Shown here piece after piece: positions 1-50,769 of a stretch of 64,000 nucleotides of DNA (its first letter is position 1; each line of letters begins with the position of its first letter). The notes below the pieces were generated by a model. It had not been told where the DNA came from. It saw nothing but the letters and a program-made list of their open reading frames with translations, and made no database searches. Source of the DNA: Cynocephalus volans (lineage: Eukaryota > Chordata > Mammalia > Dermoptera > Cynocephalidae); contig NC_084469.1 of NCBI RefSeq assembly GCF_027409185.1, positions 83,735,918 to 83,799,917 on the forward strand, in the 5' to 3' direction. The position numbers were made by a program, and so were the translations under genes.

Positions 1-119
1 TCAAAGCCACAAACCATTAAAGTGCACTGTTTGTTAGGTAAATACTGTAGATTGGGGTCAGGACTGGAGAGAGGCTGGAGAATTTGATGGTAATGGGAAG
101 CCAACATAACTTTGTTTTC

Positions 120-330
120 AATAGCACCATTTAATGAGCGTATTGTTATGATGAAGCTACTGTGTTATGTGGGTTACATACAGTACATTGTTTAACCCAG
201 TGAAATGAATATTCTTATCCTCACTTTATGGATGAGGAAATTGGAGGCTCACAGAGCTAGTAATGGTGTAAAGATTTGATCTCAACATGTTGACTCTTCC
301 TGACTCCAAAGATTGTTCTCTCAACCCCTG
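120..330. repeat. MIR-like relic
   Basis: The stretch ATCCTCACTTTATGGATGAGGAAATTGGAGGCTCACAGAG (split here by reading) resembles the MIR core. Orientation was not fixed. The remaining bases of 1-528 show nothing else recognisable and belong to ORC6 intron 2 or beyond. Confidence 0.5.
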
Positions 331-528
331 TGATACTGAAAGATAAACATACATGGATTTTAAAGTATGTGTTTTTGGAGGATAATGATAGTAGCAGCAT
401 GGAAGATGGTCCCTAGGAAAGAAAGAGGTGATGATCTAGACAGTAGAGAGTAAAGAGAACATTGCAAAATTTTTTCCTCCGACTCAACAAAACGATTCTA
501 ATGTCCATCTAAAATAACATATAAGGGA

Positions 529-2779
529 GGTTCTGGTCAAGATGGCAGAATAAACGGTTCCGCAGCGTCACTCTCTCCCACAAATCAACCAATTTACAAC
601 TATAAAAATGTAACATCAGCCATGCTGGGGCTGCTGGAGCTCAGGGGAAGAGGAGGAGAGACCTATGGAGTTCATGAAGGTGGGAGAAACCACGATAAGA
701 GAAAGAAAAAGCTGCTCTGAGCGTTTCGGGCTGTGGCTGCTTTAAGGCTTGAGCTGATGAGTGCATGGAGCAGGAGCTGGCAGAAGCCACAGCTGTGCCC
801 TTCAGATGGAGTTACTTGGAGGCAGTAGGAGAGAAGAGGGCCTTGGAGGCCCCCAGGAAAGCAAGACCACTAATAGGGTTCCCATGGACCCACAAAGGAG
901 CGAGGAGCCAGAACAACCAGAAAAAGGGAGCCACTCAGAGGCCGGTGAATCATTGAAGGGACGGCACCGGGCCCGTACCATGGGAAGTGTTTGGAGCATG
1001 GGTGGTGGGTGAGATGGGAACACCAGGAGAACACTGGGACACAGCAAGGACAGACAACCTGCCCCCCCCAATCAGCACAAGACCACTCACAGGAGACTGG
1101 TCAGGAATGCAGAATTGCATGGGGTGCAGTTTGATGAAAAGACTCAGGCCCAGATCAGAGATTCCACAGAACACAGATCCACCTGGTCTCTGGAGAGCTG
1201 GAAGTACCTATAAGATCAACCATTAAACCCAGAGCTGCACAAAAAGCCTTCCCTAGGGAAATAGCAGCAAAGCAGCAATTTAAACAACCACACACTCAAG
1301 TACTGGTTCCCACAGGAAGTTCCCCTGTGTTAGAAGCAAAGGACAAAAAATTAGTTCTGGCCCAGGAACACCACCAGCACCTTGGGGCCTTCCTGGGAAC
1401 CAGAGGCTTGGATCTGGGGACCAGACCCTACTCCCACTTCCAGGCAAACTGTGCCAGTGCCGCGGGGCCAGCACAGGGACCCAAGGCACAGAGAAGGGGA
1501 CTGGACCCTCCTCCCACAACCAGGCACACCATGCCAGCACCTCGGGGCCTGCACAGTGACCTGAGGCAAGGAGAAGGGGACTGGACCTCTCCCACAACCA
1601 GGCACACCAAGCCAGTGTCTCGAGGCCCACCCAGGGTCCCAGGGAATGGAGAAGGGGACCAGACTTCTCTCCCACAACCAGGCACACCAGGACAGTGCCT
1701 TGGGGCCCACCTGGGAACCCGGGGCATGGAGAAGGGGACCGGACTTCTCTCCCACAGCCAGGCACACCATGCCAGTGCCTCGGGGCCCACCCAGGGACCC
1801 AAGGCATGGATAAGGGGACCAGACCTCTCTCCCACAACCAGCCACACCACGCCAGCACCTCGGGGCCCGCCCAGGGTCCTGAAGCATGGAGAAGGGGACC
1901 GGACCTCTCTCCCAAAACCAGGCACACCATGCCAGTGCCTCAGGGCCCTCCCTGGGCATGGAGATGGGGACTGGACCCTCCTCCCACAACGAGGTATGCC
2001 ATGCCAGTGCCTTGGGGCCCACACAGAGACCCAGGGCATGGAAAAAGGGACCAGACCGCCCTCCCTCAACCAGGCACACCAAGCCAGCTCCTTGGGTCTC
2101 ACCTGGTGACCCGAGGCATGGAGAAGGGGACTGGACACACCTTCCACAACCTGGCACATGGCACCAGCGACTTGGGGCCTGCCCAGGGACCAGAGACATG
2201 GAGAAAGGGACCAGACACACCCTACAACCAGGCTTATTGCCAGTGCCAAGGAGCATACTAGAAACAGCACCTCCATGTAGGTGGCCCACTACAGCCTCCA
2301 CAATAACCATGGCTGCCGCGAAAGCAACTAGACACCACAAGCACCATGCAAATGGTCCACCAACCACTGGAGTGCATTCACACAAGGAGAGTCACCAGCA
2401 GAGTCAAAGAAAAGAAGAGGATGTCTCTTTCCACAAAGGCCATTTCAGAGTGACAGAAGCAGCATCTGCTAATATTGGGGGACCCGATCACATCTCTCAG
2501 CATTGGACAGATTAATCTATGGAACAAATTAACAGAATAACCGTGATTATTTCAGAAGGAGAGAAGAAATCTAGGGTAATTAGAGGGAGGAGGGGGAGGT
2601 AATGGGGAAAGGGGAGAGATTGGACAGGGGCATAAAGACTAATTACGATTTGTAACAATACATATGCTAGTAATATAGATTTGATCAACATATCTCAATG
2701 TTCAACCCCCAAAATATGTATAATAGATTTTGATTCATTAAATAAAATAAAATAAAAATAAAAATAAAATAAAATAAAC
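529..2779 (+). mobile_element. Composite non-autonomous retroposon: L1-like 5' end + VNTR + L1-like 3' end + A-rich tail
   Basis: The 5' end (GGTCAAGATGGCAGAATAAA and the following CCCACAAATCAACCAATTTA) resembles the start of mammalian L1 5' UTRs. It is followed by GC-rich sequence, an ~80-bp VNTR (1380-2260), a short unique part, a purine-rich block (2575-2640) of the sort found in L1 3' UTRs, and an (AAAAT)n tail. No ORF1 or ORF2 remains. Long open frames across the VNTR are a by-product of the repeat and not genes. Flanks AAATAACAT (5') and AAATAAACAT (3') may be a decayed target-site duplication. The layout recalls SVA/LAVA composites, though none of their parts is recognisable. Confidence 0.7.
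1380..2260 (+). repeat. ~80-bp VNTR, about 11 units
   Basis: The phrase GGCATGGAGAAGGGGACC recurs with starts near 1491, 1571, 1649, 1729, 1809, 1889, 1961, 2041, 2121 and 2201. The spacing is 80 bp except for one 78-bp and one 72-bp unit. Each unit contains CCCACAACCAGGCACACCA and GCCTCGGGGCCC. It is C+G rich and strongly strand-asymmetric. Confidence 0.9.
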
Positions 2780-2909
2780 ATCTGAGGATAGCCAGAAAAA
2801 TTCTAAAACATAAGAGTTTTAACCAGGATCAGACCAACCAAAAATTAAAATGTAATGATTAAGCTTCAATGTTGCATGTATATTTCAGACATTGGTGGGA
2901 CCTACTTAC

Positions 2910-4399
2910 CCTGTCCAAGGGGCACTTCATACAGGAAGCTGCAAGGTCCAGGCACATGACTGCATTACTGGTTTCTGTGGTATGTGCAGAAAGGCCAACA
3001 CACTTCACCTGGGACAGTCGCAAGTATTCTTCTGCTTTCCTGGTTATAAGGACAATGTGTTCACTAAAACTCTTTTCCAGAAATCTGCCCAACACTTTGT
3101 AAACAATGAATACAGGCTAGTGGACTTCATTCTGAGCTTAACTACTGTGCAAGTTTATTTGAGGTTGGCAGTGAAGCTCACATCCTTTGGGGAGGGGAAG
3201 CTCTATAAGACAGAATTAGCACCCTGACTCCAGACACCACTGTGCTCTAGTGCTTCCAGGCAAAAGTAAGTTCAATTCACCCAAAAAATAACTCTTCTTT
3301 CCTCCTTCCATTACCGGAACAAGCATGAACAATCAGAGAGGCAGGCAGGTTAGACCAGAGTTCCTCTTTTTTCCCCCTTCCTCTAAACCAGTACTTCTCA
3401 AACTTTAGTTACTCGAAAATCACCTTGGGAGCCTGTGAAAACGCAGATTGCTGGGTCCCATTCCCAGAATTTCTGATCAGTAGGCCTGGGGTAGGGCTCA
3501 AAAACTTGTATTTCTAAAATGTGCCAAGTTGATACTGATGCTGCTGGTCCAGACACCACACGTTGAGAACGGCTGTTCTAAATAATTACCGAGTGCAGGA
3601 GGTCTGTCCGCGAATCTTACGAAGTGCTCTTTTCCTTCCCTTGCCTCACCTAATCGACTGCTGAGGCACCGGGCCTCGTCCTGCTCTCCATGCTTTAGCT
3701 ACAACGGCTTTATTGAATCCTGCAAAGATCCTTCCCACCTCAAGGCTTCTGCAAGGGCTGTTCTTTCTGCTTGGGCCTCTCTTACCACATCTACCCTGGC
3801 TGGCACCTTCAATCGAACAGGTCTCAGCGCAAATGGCACCTCCTCCGAGGCCGTTCCTGAATTTTTAAGAAAGGCAGCGGCCAGGCCGTGCTGTCCCACA
3901 CCCCAGTCGTCCGGCACATCTCCCCGTTGGATGTCCTACAGTCCTCGTCATTGTAGACAGTGACCTCGATAGGGTCTCTACCACGTCCGTCTGGTCCACC
4001 CATGTAAACAGTCTGCGGAATGACTGGAAGTCCTCCCTCACTCCTTTTCCTACCCCACCGTGCATCCCACCGAGCTAGTTGTTTCCAGGGACGTTTACCG
4101 TCGCCCTTTCTTGCCATCCCATATAAGCCCACAGCCGGGAAGTTCTTCCTAAAGCCAGAACCAGCACCCTGACTCCAGACACCACTGTGCACTATTGCAA
4201 AAAACAACCCTTCTTCCTCCTGGTTTCCCCGGCCCCGGCGCTCCCTGTCACTCCCGCGCCCCCGGCCGCTCGGAAAGGGTGCGGGTCTCGCCTGAGGAGG
4301 AACCAGGGCCGTGAGGCGGACACGGCCGACTCACCTCAGCACGTCGGGCTCGGCGAGGCCCAGGCGCGGGGCGAGGCGCGCGATCAACCCGGACACCAT
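2910..4399 (-). CDS. ORC6: ORC6, origin recognition complex subunit 6 (5' part: coding exons 1 and 2)
   Basis: ORC6 is the smallest subunit of the origin recognition complex and helps load MCM helicase at replication origins in the nucleus. Exon 1 (4335-4399) encodes 21 codons starting MVSGLIARLAPRLGL and ends in a GTGAGT donor. Exon 2 (2910-3039) starts after an AACCAG acceptor, restores the split Arg codon and encodes KAEEYLRLSQVKCVGLSA, then TTETSNAVMCLDLAAS, ending at PLDR before GTAAGT. The two exons join in frame (195 nt, 65 codons) and match the N-terminal TFIIB-like cyclin-box region of ORC6 as I remember it. The remaining exons are not in the window and must lie beyond position 1, so the gene is cut by the window edge rather than broken. 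It is head-to-head with VPS35 and shares its CpG island. Intron 2 carries the VNTR retroposon, inserted antisense to ORC6. Confidence 0.95.
3389..3575 (+). mobile_element. MER5A-type hAT-Charlie DNA transposon
   Basis: It starts CAGTACTTCTCAAACTTTAG and ends ACGTTGAGAACGGCTG, with CTGATGCTGCTGGTCC inside, as in MER5A. The 8-bp flanks CTCTAAAC and TTCTAAAT look like a diverged hAT target-site duplication. It lies in ORC6 intron 1. Confidence 0.85.
3690..3960 (+). repeat. L2-like LINE relic
   Basis: CTCAAGGCTTCTGCAAGGGC and CAGGTCTCAGCGCAAATGGC correspond to the well-known L2 3' region (roughly 'CTCAGGGCCTTTGCAC' and 'AGGTCTCTGCTCAAATG'). It is strongly diverged; borders are approximate. Confidence 0.55.
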
Positions 4400-4931
4400 G
4401 ACGCTGACGCCAACGACTTCCGCGAGCAGCTGCAACGCGACGAAAACCCGCGCGCAGACGCCGCGCCGGCCAGTGAAAGCCAGGCTCCATCCCCGGCGCA
4501 TGTGGATTGGTTGGGACTAGACGTTGAGGCCGTTTCACAAACCAGTCCTGGTCTTCCTTCTGTGCGTGCGCATCACGAGTGCACTCTCTAAGGCGGATGT
4601 AGTGAACGTGGCCTGGCGGCTTCCCCTCCTTGTATTCCTTCCTTCTTGACAAACTCGTCAGATACCGCCTTTCCCTCCTGCTGTCTCCCACCAGTCCCCG
4701 AGTGAGCCCTACTGCCCTGTACCACCCCGCCCACTCTCATACACTGTGGAGAGACTGGCTGCCGCCTAGGTCCGTCAGTCCAGTGTTATGAGGCTGGGGC
4801 CAATAAACACGCGAGACTCGGGTTCCTAGAAGCCGGCCAATAGAGAAGCCGCCTTCAGGGCCTGAAGGCGGGGTTGGGGAGGGCGGGGCTGTTGGAGGGC
4901 GGGGGGGGGGGGGGGGGTTGCGCGGCGTCTG

Positions 4932-4939
4932 TCACATGA
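4932..4939. promoter_or_regulatory. TCACATGA E-box (M-box/CLEAR-like) about 60 bp upstream of the VPS35 ATG
   Basis: The palindrome-like TCACATGA matches the core bound by MiT/TFE factors (TFEB, MITF), which control lysosomal and endosomal genes. Its position in the VPS35 leader/core promoter fits a retromer gene. Binding is inferred from the motif alone. Confidence 0.5.
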
Positions 4940-4996
4940 TCGCGGGAGGCTCCGCGCGGGCTAGGTGCTGCTTGCTGCAGGCTCCGGGGAGTCGCC

Positions 4997-45321
<40,325 letters not shown>

Positions 45322-46125
45322 ACAGGAAACAGCTCACCATACTCCTTTCCATGTACATCCAATAAAGGTTTTATTATACTAGGTTTCCCTTCCATAGATT
45401 GTGCCTTTCAGAAATGCTGAGGTAGGCTTCCCGTTTCTTACCTGTGATGTGTTTTACCCAGCACCTCCAGATGCTCACCTTCAGGACCTTAATAAAGTTA
45501 TTCTCTTCATAAGCGTTCAAGTCTGTCTGATCACCCCAAGTAGCATGACTGACCTGCTGTTTAAAATTCCTGTGATCTGTAAAAAAACAAAAAAACAAAA
45601 ACCATTTATCTCGGCTACTAATCAAGCTCTCCTTCCTTTTTTTCTGTTTTGTTTCATTGTTGATTGTGTGTTTTTTTCACTACTGGGGAGTACTAACCCA
45701 AAAGTGTCTGTCTCTTTATTCTGTGGCCCGATTTCAGATTAATTTAGAGGAAAGGAATACTGTATGTATGTGAAATTCAGCTTGGGCTTTTCCCTAAATG
45801 CAAGATAGGCCATGTATAATATTTTCCCTAAGACTAGAATATATTAATGCATGTGTGAGAATTTTAAAGCAACATGGTCAAAACAAGAAGCTATATTTTG
45901 CATATTTGGACTCAGCCATCCATTGAGAACCTATGTTGTCCTCTGGACATATTTATCAAAATAATTGGGTTCTAAATAGTATAAAATAGAAAATTTGTGA
46001 TCTATATAATTTATGTATAACCTTCATTATTGTAAATTTAGCGGAAAATGCGTCACAATTATTATGATTTTTTTTTTTTTTTTTGCAACAGTGAGACAAT
46101 AAAGTTGCTATTAACAGTTTTGGAT
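45322..46125 (+). other. VPS35: VPS35 3' UTR with two poly(A) signals
   Basis: AATAAA hexamers lie at 45361-45366, only 40 bp after the stop codon, and at 46098-46103. The distal one fits the roughly 0.8-kb 3' UTR of the main mammalian VPS35 mRNA and the proximal one would give a very short 3' UTR. A T-rich run sits at 46069-46084, just upstream of the distal signal. The end at about 46125 is inferred. Confidence 0.65.
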
Positions 46126-46350
46126 CTTTTTTTTCTCCTTTCATACTATCTTGATTGATAAAAGGCATTAGTAGAATGCCTGTGGAATTTAGTAGACATT
46201 ATCATATACTCATGGAGTTCCTATTCAACTCTAGTTTTAAGCACTTACTGAGCAAGATACCTTCTATTCTTTCAGTCACTTATACCCATTTGCTTTCCTC
46301 CCCACCCCTTACTTCGCATTTCCTAAAGCATGATGAGTTCCCATAAACTC
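46126..46350. other. Intergenic, nothing recognised
   Basis: AT-rich sequence after the VPS35 3' end. No gene or clear repeat was seen. Confidence 0.5.
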
Positions 46351-46359
46351 CCCAAAGGC

Positions 46360-47135
46360 TCCGTACCTGTATTAGTTATCTACCGTGTAACAAATTATCA
46401 GTGTCTTAAAAAACAAACACTTAGGGCCGGCCCCGTGGCTCACTTGGGAGAGTGCGGCACTGGTAGCGCCGAGGCCGCGGGTTCGTATCCTATGTGGGGA
46501 TGGCTGGTGAGCTCACTGGCTGAGCATGGTGCGGACCACACCGTGCCGAGGGTTGCGATCCCCTTACCGGTCAAAAAAACAAAACAAACATTTATCTCAC
46601 AGTTCTCTGGATCAGGAATTTGGGAGCAGCTTAGCTGATGGTTTGGGCTCAGGGTGTCTCATAAGGTTGCAATCAAGATATTGGCTGGGGTTGCAGTTTT
46701 CTGAATGTTTGATTAGGGCTGACTTCTGAGCTCACTCACATGGCCATTAGCTGGAGACCTCAGTTCCTCTCCTTGTGGCCCTTCCTCGGGGGCAGCTTGA
46801 GTGTCTATAACAAGGCAGCTGGCTTCCCCAGAGTGAGCAATCACAGAGAGAGAGCAAGGAGGAAGCCACAATGCCTTTTTATGACCTAGCCTTGGAAGTG
46901 ATACACTGTAATTTTGACCTTATTCTCTGTTAGAAGGGAGTCAACTAAGTCTATCCCATACTTAAGAGTAAGGGGAATTAAGCTCCACCTCTTGAAGGGA
47001 GAAGCAGCAAAAAATTTATGGACATTTTCAAGTAGCCACATCACTTACCACCTAATCAGTTGTCCTCCCATTGTTAGATGTCTAGCACTTGTTAGGTTTT
47101 ACAATAACAAATATTCCCAAAGTTCTAAAACTAGT
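46360..47135. mobile_element. MaLR (MLT1-type) LTR relic, interrupted by a SINE
   Basis: TATTAGTTATCTACCGTGTA ACAAATTATC and later ATTTATCTCACAGTTCTCTG, GGAGGAAGCCACAATGCC are typical of mammalian LTR relics of the MLT1 kind. The SINE at 46424 sits inside. Class and borders are approximate. Confidence 0.6.
46424..46578 (+). mobile_element. tRNA-Ile-derived SINE, dimer
   Basis: GGGCCGGCCCCGTGGCTCAC start and CTTACCGGTCAAAAAAAC end. Target duplication AAACAAACACTTA / AAACAAACATTTA. Confidence 0.9.
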
Positions 47136-47464
47136 ACTGTTAAAATCTATCAAATATGCTAAGCCTTCCTGTGTTATGTCTTAGTGCAACAAACCCCTTC
47201 TGTTCTTTGCAGGTGTTAATTTACCCTGTATAAACCTGATTATGGATTAGAGGTTAACATGTCCATTTTATTTGTAGGTTCTGTGAAATACAGCTAGAAA
47301 AGTAAAAAAGCTGTGACTCAAGAATACTTGAGTTTGAACTCAGTTGGAGAGGATGGGTCAGACATAAAATGTCTGTACAAGGTGTAAAGGATCTCATTTT
47401 CTGGGTTGAGGTAAAGAGACCAGATTTAAAAAACAAACTAAAGCACCGCTAATATTCTTAACTT

Positions 47465-47700
47465 ACAGATTTCTTTATTGAACAAAAACTGAGCACCTAC
47501 TATATGCCAGATACCATTAGGCACTAACTGAACATAAAGGTAAACAAGTTATAATACTAGTTTCAAGAATTTTAGTCTGGTGTGGTGACAGATCCATAGT
47601 TACAGAATATGATAAGGGTATGTCCAGGAGAGCACTGGAGGGTTTTTGGGGGTTGGGGGTGTTGGGGGAGTCTTGGAGAGAGTTGTATAAATTCTCACAG
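47465..47700 (+). repeat. L2/MIR-like relic
   Basis: GAGCACCTACTATATGCCAG ATACCATTAGGCACTAA (two parts) is typical of an L2 3' domain. Confidence 0.5.
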
Positions 47701-48442
47701 AAGTTCAAGTTCTATTGGCTGTTTAGCCTTGTGAGGCTAATGCTCGGCCTGCGGTCTCATATTTAATAGGTAAGGCGAGGCTGCTCAAAGAGGGATCCGT
47801 GAACTGAAGCAAGTTAAATTCTTGCCTGTCTGTAATGAGATCAATGTAAAAAAAATTGAGTATATATTAAAAAAACTTCCATAGCAATTTGATAGAGTGA
47901 TTTTATGTCTATTGAATGTAATTATAAAAATTTGGGGTTTGTTTTGTATGTTTGCTACTCCTTTTTCTAGTAATTTTTATTGTGTCTTACGAAAATGTTC
48001 CTTTCCTTAATAGATGGGGGAAAAATTCCTTTACAGATGGATAGAAGCGCTGAGCCAGGGCAGGCATGGTGCTGAATGGCATTAAATTCCAAGACTAGGG
48101 GATAGTCACAGGAGGACACATCTAGGAAGGTAATATGAGTGGATAAGGGATGCCTGCTGTGTAGGACTTTTCTGCCTTCTTTTACCTGTCTCCATTCAGG
48201 AAACCAGTCTTCTTGGCCTAAAAATTCACGCCTCTGACTGGTCTTCAAGCCCTGAGGTTGGTGGTCATTAGATTAATGAACTATGACACCACCCTGTCCA
48301 TTAAGGGCCCTGGGTATGCAGCTTAAAGATGTTTGACTTGATCAGGCATCGACAGTACTTTGAAGGAGAACGATGAGTGGTTATAGTACATGTGAAAGTC
48401 AGAGCCATTGAGAAGTGTGACAGACCACAATGAATGCATGGA

Positions 48443-48639
48443 CAGTTGTGCGCTGCATAACAAGAGTTTGGTCAACAATGGACCACATATACAACGGTGG
48501 TTGGAGCAGTAGGCTATATCATGTAGCCTAGGTGTGTAGTAGGTTATACTGTCTAGGTTTGTCCACTCTATGATGTTCACACTACGACTAACAAAACATT
48601 TCTCAGAATGTATTCCCATTGTTAAGTGATGCATGACTG
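48443..48639. mobile_element. Short Tc1/mariner-type (Tigger-like) DNA transposon
   Basis: The ends CAGTTGTGCGCTGCATAACA and (inverted) CAGTCATGCATCACTTAACA form terminal inverted repeats. GTAGCCTAGGTGTGTAGTAG and TCCACTCTATGATGTTCACA match a well-known mammalian non-autonomous element. Confidence 0.75.
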
Positions 48640-48680
48640 TACCAACACTGGCACCGAGGGGATTTAAACACAAAGTCCAG

Positions 48681-48846
48681 GACCGGCCCCGTGGCTCATT
48701 TGGGAGAGTGCGGCACTGGTAGCACCGAGGCTGCGGGTTCGGATCCTATATAGGGATGGCCGGTGCACTCACTGGCTGAGCGTGGTGCAGACGACACCAA
48801 GCTGAGGGTTGTGATCCCCTTACTGGTCAAAAACAAAAACAAAAAC
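48681..48846 (+). mobile_element. tRNA-Ile-derived SINE, dimer with perfect target duplication
   Basis: The 15-bp duplication AAACACAAAGTCCAG at 48666-48680 and 48847-48861 flanks a dimer with a (CAAAAA)n tail. Confidence 0.95.
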
Positions 48847-49480
48847 AAACACAAAGTCCAGATTTCAGAGGTCTTCCATGACATTTGCTCTCACTTTCTG
48901 CGAATCCAAGGTAGTAATTTCAAGCAGAATGGAATTGGCAGGATTGAACTTTGATGTATTTGATGGCAATTCCAGGCCACATATTGTAAGTGAAAGTTGG
49001 TGGGTGGAGAAATCCCTGGAGGAAGGAGGCCTTCCTGTTTACCAGGGTTGGTCCTAAGGGGATGCAAGGGGATGGACAGCAGACACTGACTCAATTGCCA
49101 ATATCTACATTTGCTGCACACTCGAGTTAGATACAGTAGTGGCCTGCCTTAGGTTTGATTAAAGACACAGGTTCCATGGCTTGTGGTAATTAAAAGAAGT
49201 CATTTGGAAGTGGGCTGGGATAGATCTCATAATGCTGTTCACTCCTCTAGGTTACCCTGTAGTGTACCAACAAAAGAGACTTCACACTTCCAAAATCTCT
49301 GGAGATGAACTGTATATTTTACTACTCATTGCAGTGTTTAACTGGCCTTAGGTCAGAAATGTCCTTCTATAACTAAGTAAAATCTTAAGGCTGTAACTTA
49401 AATCCATTTTCACTCAGCAGACAGCTAAATGCAAATACAGAGAAACTTGTGGTGGCTTCATGACCATTAGGTATAATTTC

Positions 49481-49935
49481 TTGCATTTGAAATGTCACCT
49501 CTCCCAGAGTGACGGTGATGCAAAGGATTATTCAAAGCCCATTTCTTCTCAGCAGTGAGAGGCCCCAAAGGGGTTAATTTCCAGAAACCCTCAAGAGAGC
49601 AGCATTCCTTGGAAAATAACACTGAACTACAGTTTTCTCCCCGTATTTATTCTCCAGGCCAGAAAGTTACAGAAAAGGATCATAGGTGGTTACAAAAAGA
49701 ACAGTAAGATAATTGCCATGGCAAAAATCATTAGGTTTAGCTGCACCAAGGACATCTGCCCTTAGAACCAGCAATTTTGCTGTGTTACAATTCTTTTTCG
49801 ACGACAGAGACTTTAGCCCAGGGACAATTTTCTGTCTTTTGCAAGCTTAACATTTCTATGTGTAATTCTAAAATGTTAGGCCCTGTGAAATACATTTGCT
49901 TTATAAATGTTGGTATACTCCACATATTACATTTG
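49481..49935 (-). mobile_element. Solo LTR-like repeat, minus strand (same family as 58873-59412)
   Basis: On the minus strand it shares AAGCAAATGTATTTCACAGG, TTGTAACACAGCA, a CTGG(A/C)CTGGA-AATAAAT block and TTAACCCCTTTGGGGC with the plus-strand copy at 58873. The AATAAA on the minus strand is at 49646-49651. The family was not recognised by name. Confidence 0.65.
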
Positions 49936-50287
49936 CTTTATAAATGTTACTCCACATGAAAGAAGCATGTTTGACTGGTATGTTTTTGTAAATGTAAAAT
50001 ATAAAATTGGCCTGGTATGTTTCTTTTTTCAAGCATTATTGTCTTTAACTATATACACAAAGGTAGTGGAATACTCTCATATACTACTACAAAGAAAAGG
50101 GTTGAATATATTTAAACTGGTGAACCTTATCAAGGAATAAAATGGGTTAATAAGATGTGTACAAATTTGGTAAAATTAACATAAATGTCATCAGCAGTGA
50201 TTTTAAGTCTTAAATAGGATGTCTACAAAGGAGATGGGGATTACAATATTTTTCTCAACCATTTTTATCCTTCTAGACACATCCCCT

Positions 50288-50580
50288 GGACCAATGCTTC
50301 TCATACTTTAAAAAATATACAAATGGCATGGGGATTTGTTAAAATGTAGGCTCTGGAATTCAGTGGATCTGGGGTGGGGTCAGTGATTCCACATTTTTTT
50401 TTTTTTTTTTGGAGCTGGCTGGTATGGGGATACAAACTCTTGACCTTGGTGTTATAACTCAATATCACGCTGTAAACAATGGAGCTAACCAGCCAGCCCA
50501 GACTCCACATTTCTAATAAGCCCCCAAGGGTATCCCCATGCTGCTGCTCCAGGGATCACTCTTTGAGTAACAAAGCTCTA
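50288..50580 (+). mobile_element. MER5-type hAT element, split by a SINE
   Basis: ATGCTTCTCATACTTT and ATTCAGTGGATCTGGGGTGG before the SINE, then CATGCTGCTGCTCCAGGGAT and ACTCTTTGAGTAAC after it. Confidence 0.65.
50397..50500 (-). mobile_element. tRNA-Ile-derived SINE, monomer, minus strand
   Basis: Plus-strand text GACCTTGGTGTTATAACTCA and GGAGCTAACCAGCCAGCCC. Target duplication GATTCCACATTT / GACTCCACATTT. Confidence 0.9.
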
Positions 50581-50769
50581 TGCAACAATCCCATAGATAT
50601 TTTAGAGATACCTGCAGGAACTTGTTTCACTTGTTTCTTATATGGGTTCCATGTGTTCCTTTTGGCAAAGACAGGTGAAGTGGGTGGCAGTGGCCTAGTG
50701 ACATGTTTGCGCCTGTCTTTCCTTCATGGAGTATAAGGGGTTTAGGAGATCTGGTATGAGGCAATACTG

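Noticed and set aside
1380-2260. CRISPR-like regular spacing
   Set aside because: Units are contiguous tandem repeats with no unique spacers, in a mammalian intron.
1280-2515. Several long open frames on both strands (up to 344 codons), rich in Gly, Pro and Trp
   Set aside because: They fall on the 80-bp VNTR, and frames on opposite strands are equally open. 80 is not a multiple of 3, so all frames stay open by composition. There are no splice sites, no conserved domain and no sensible start.
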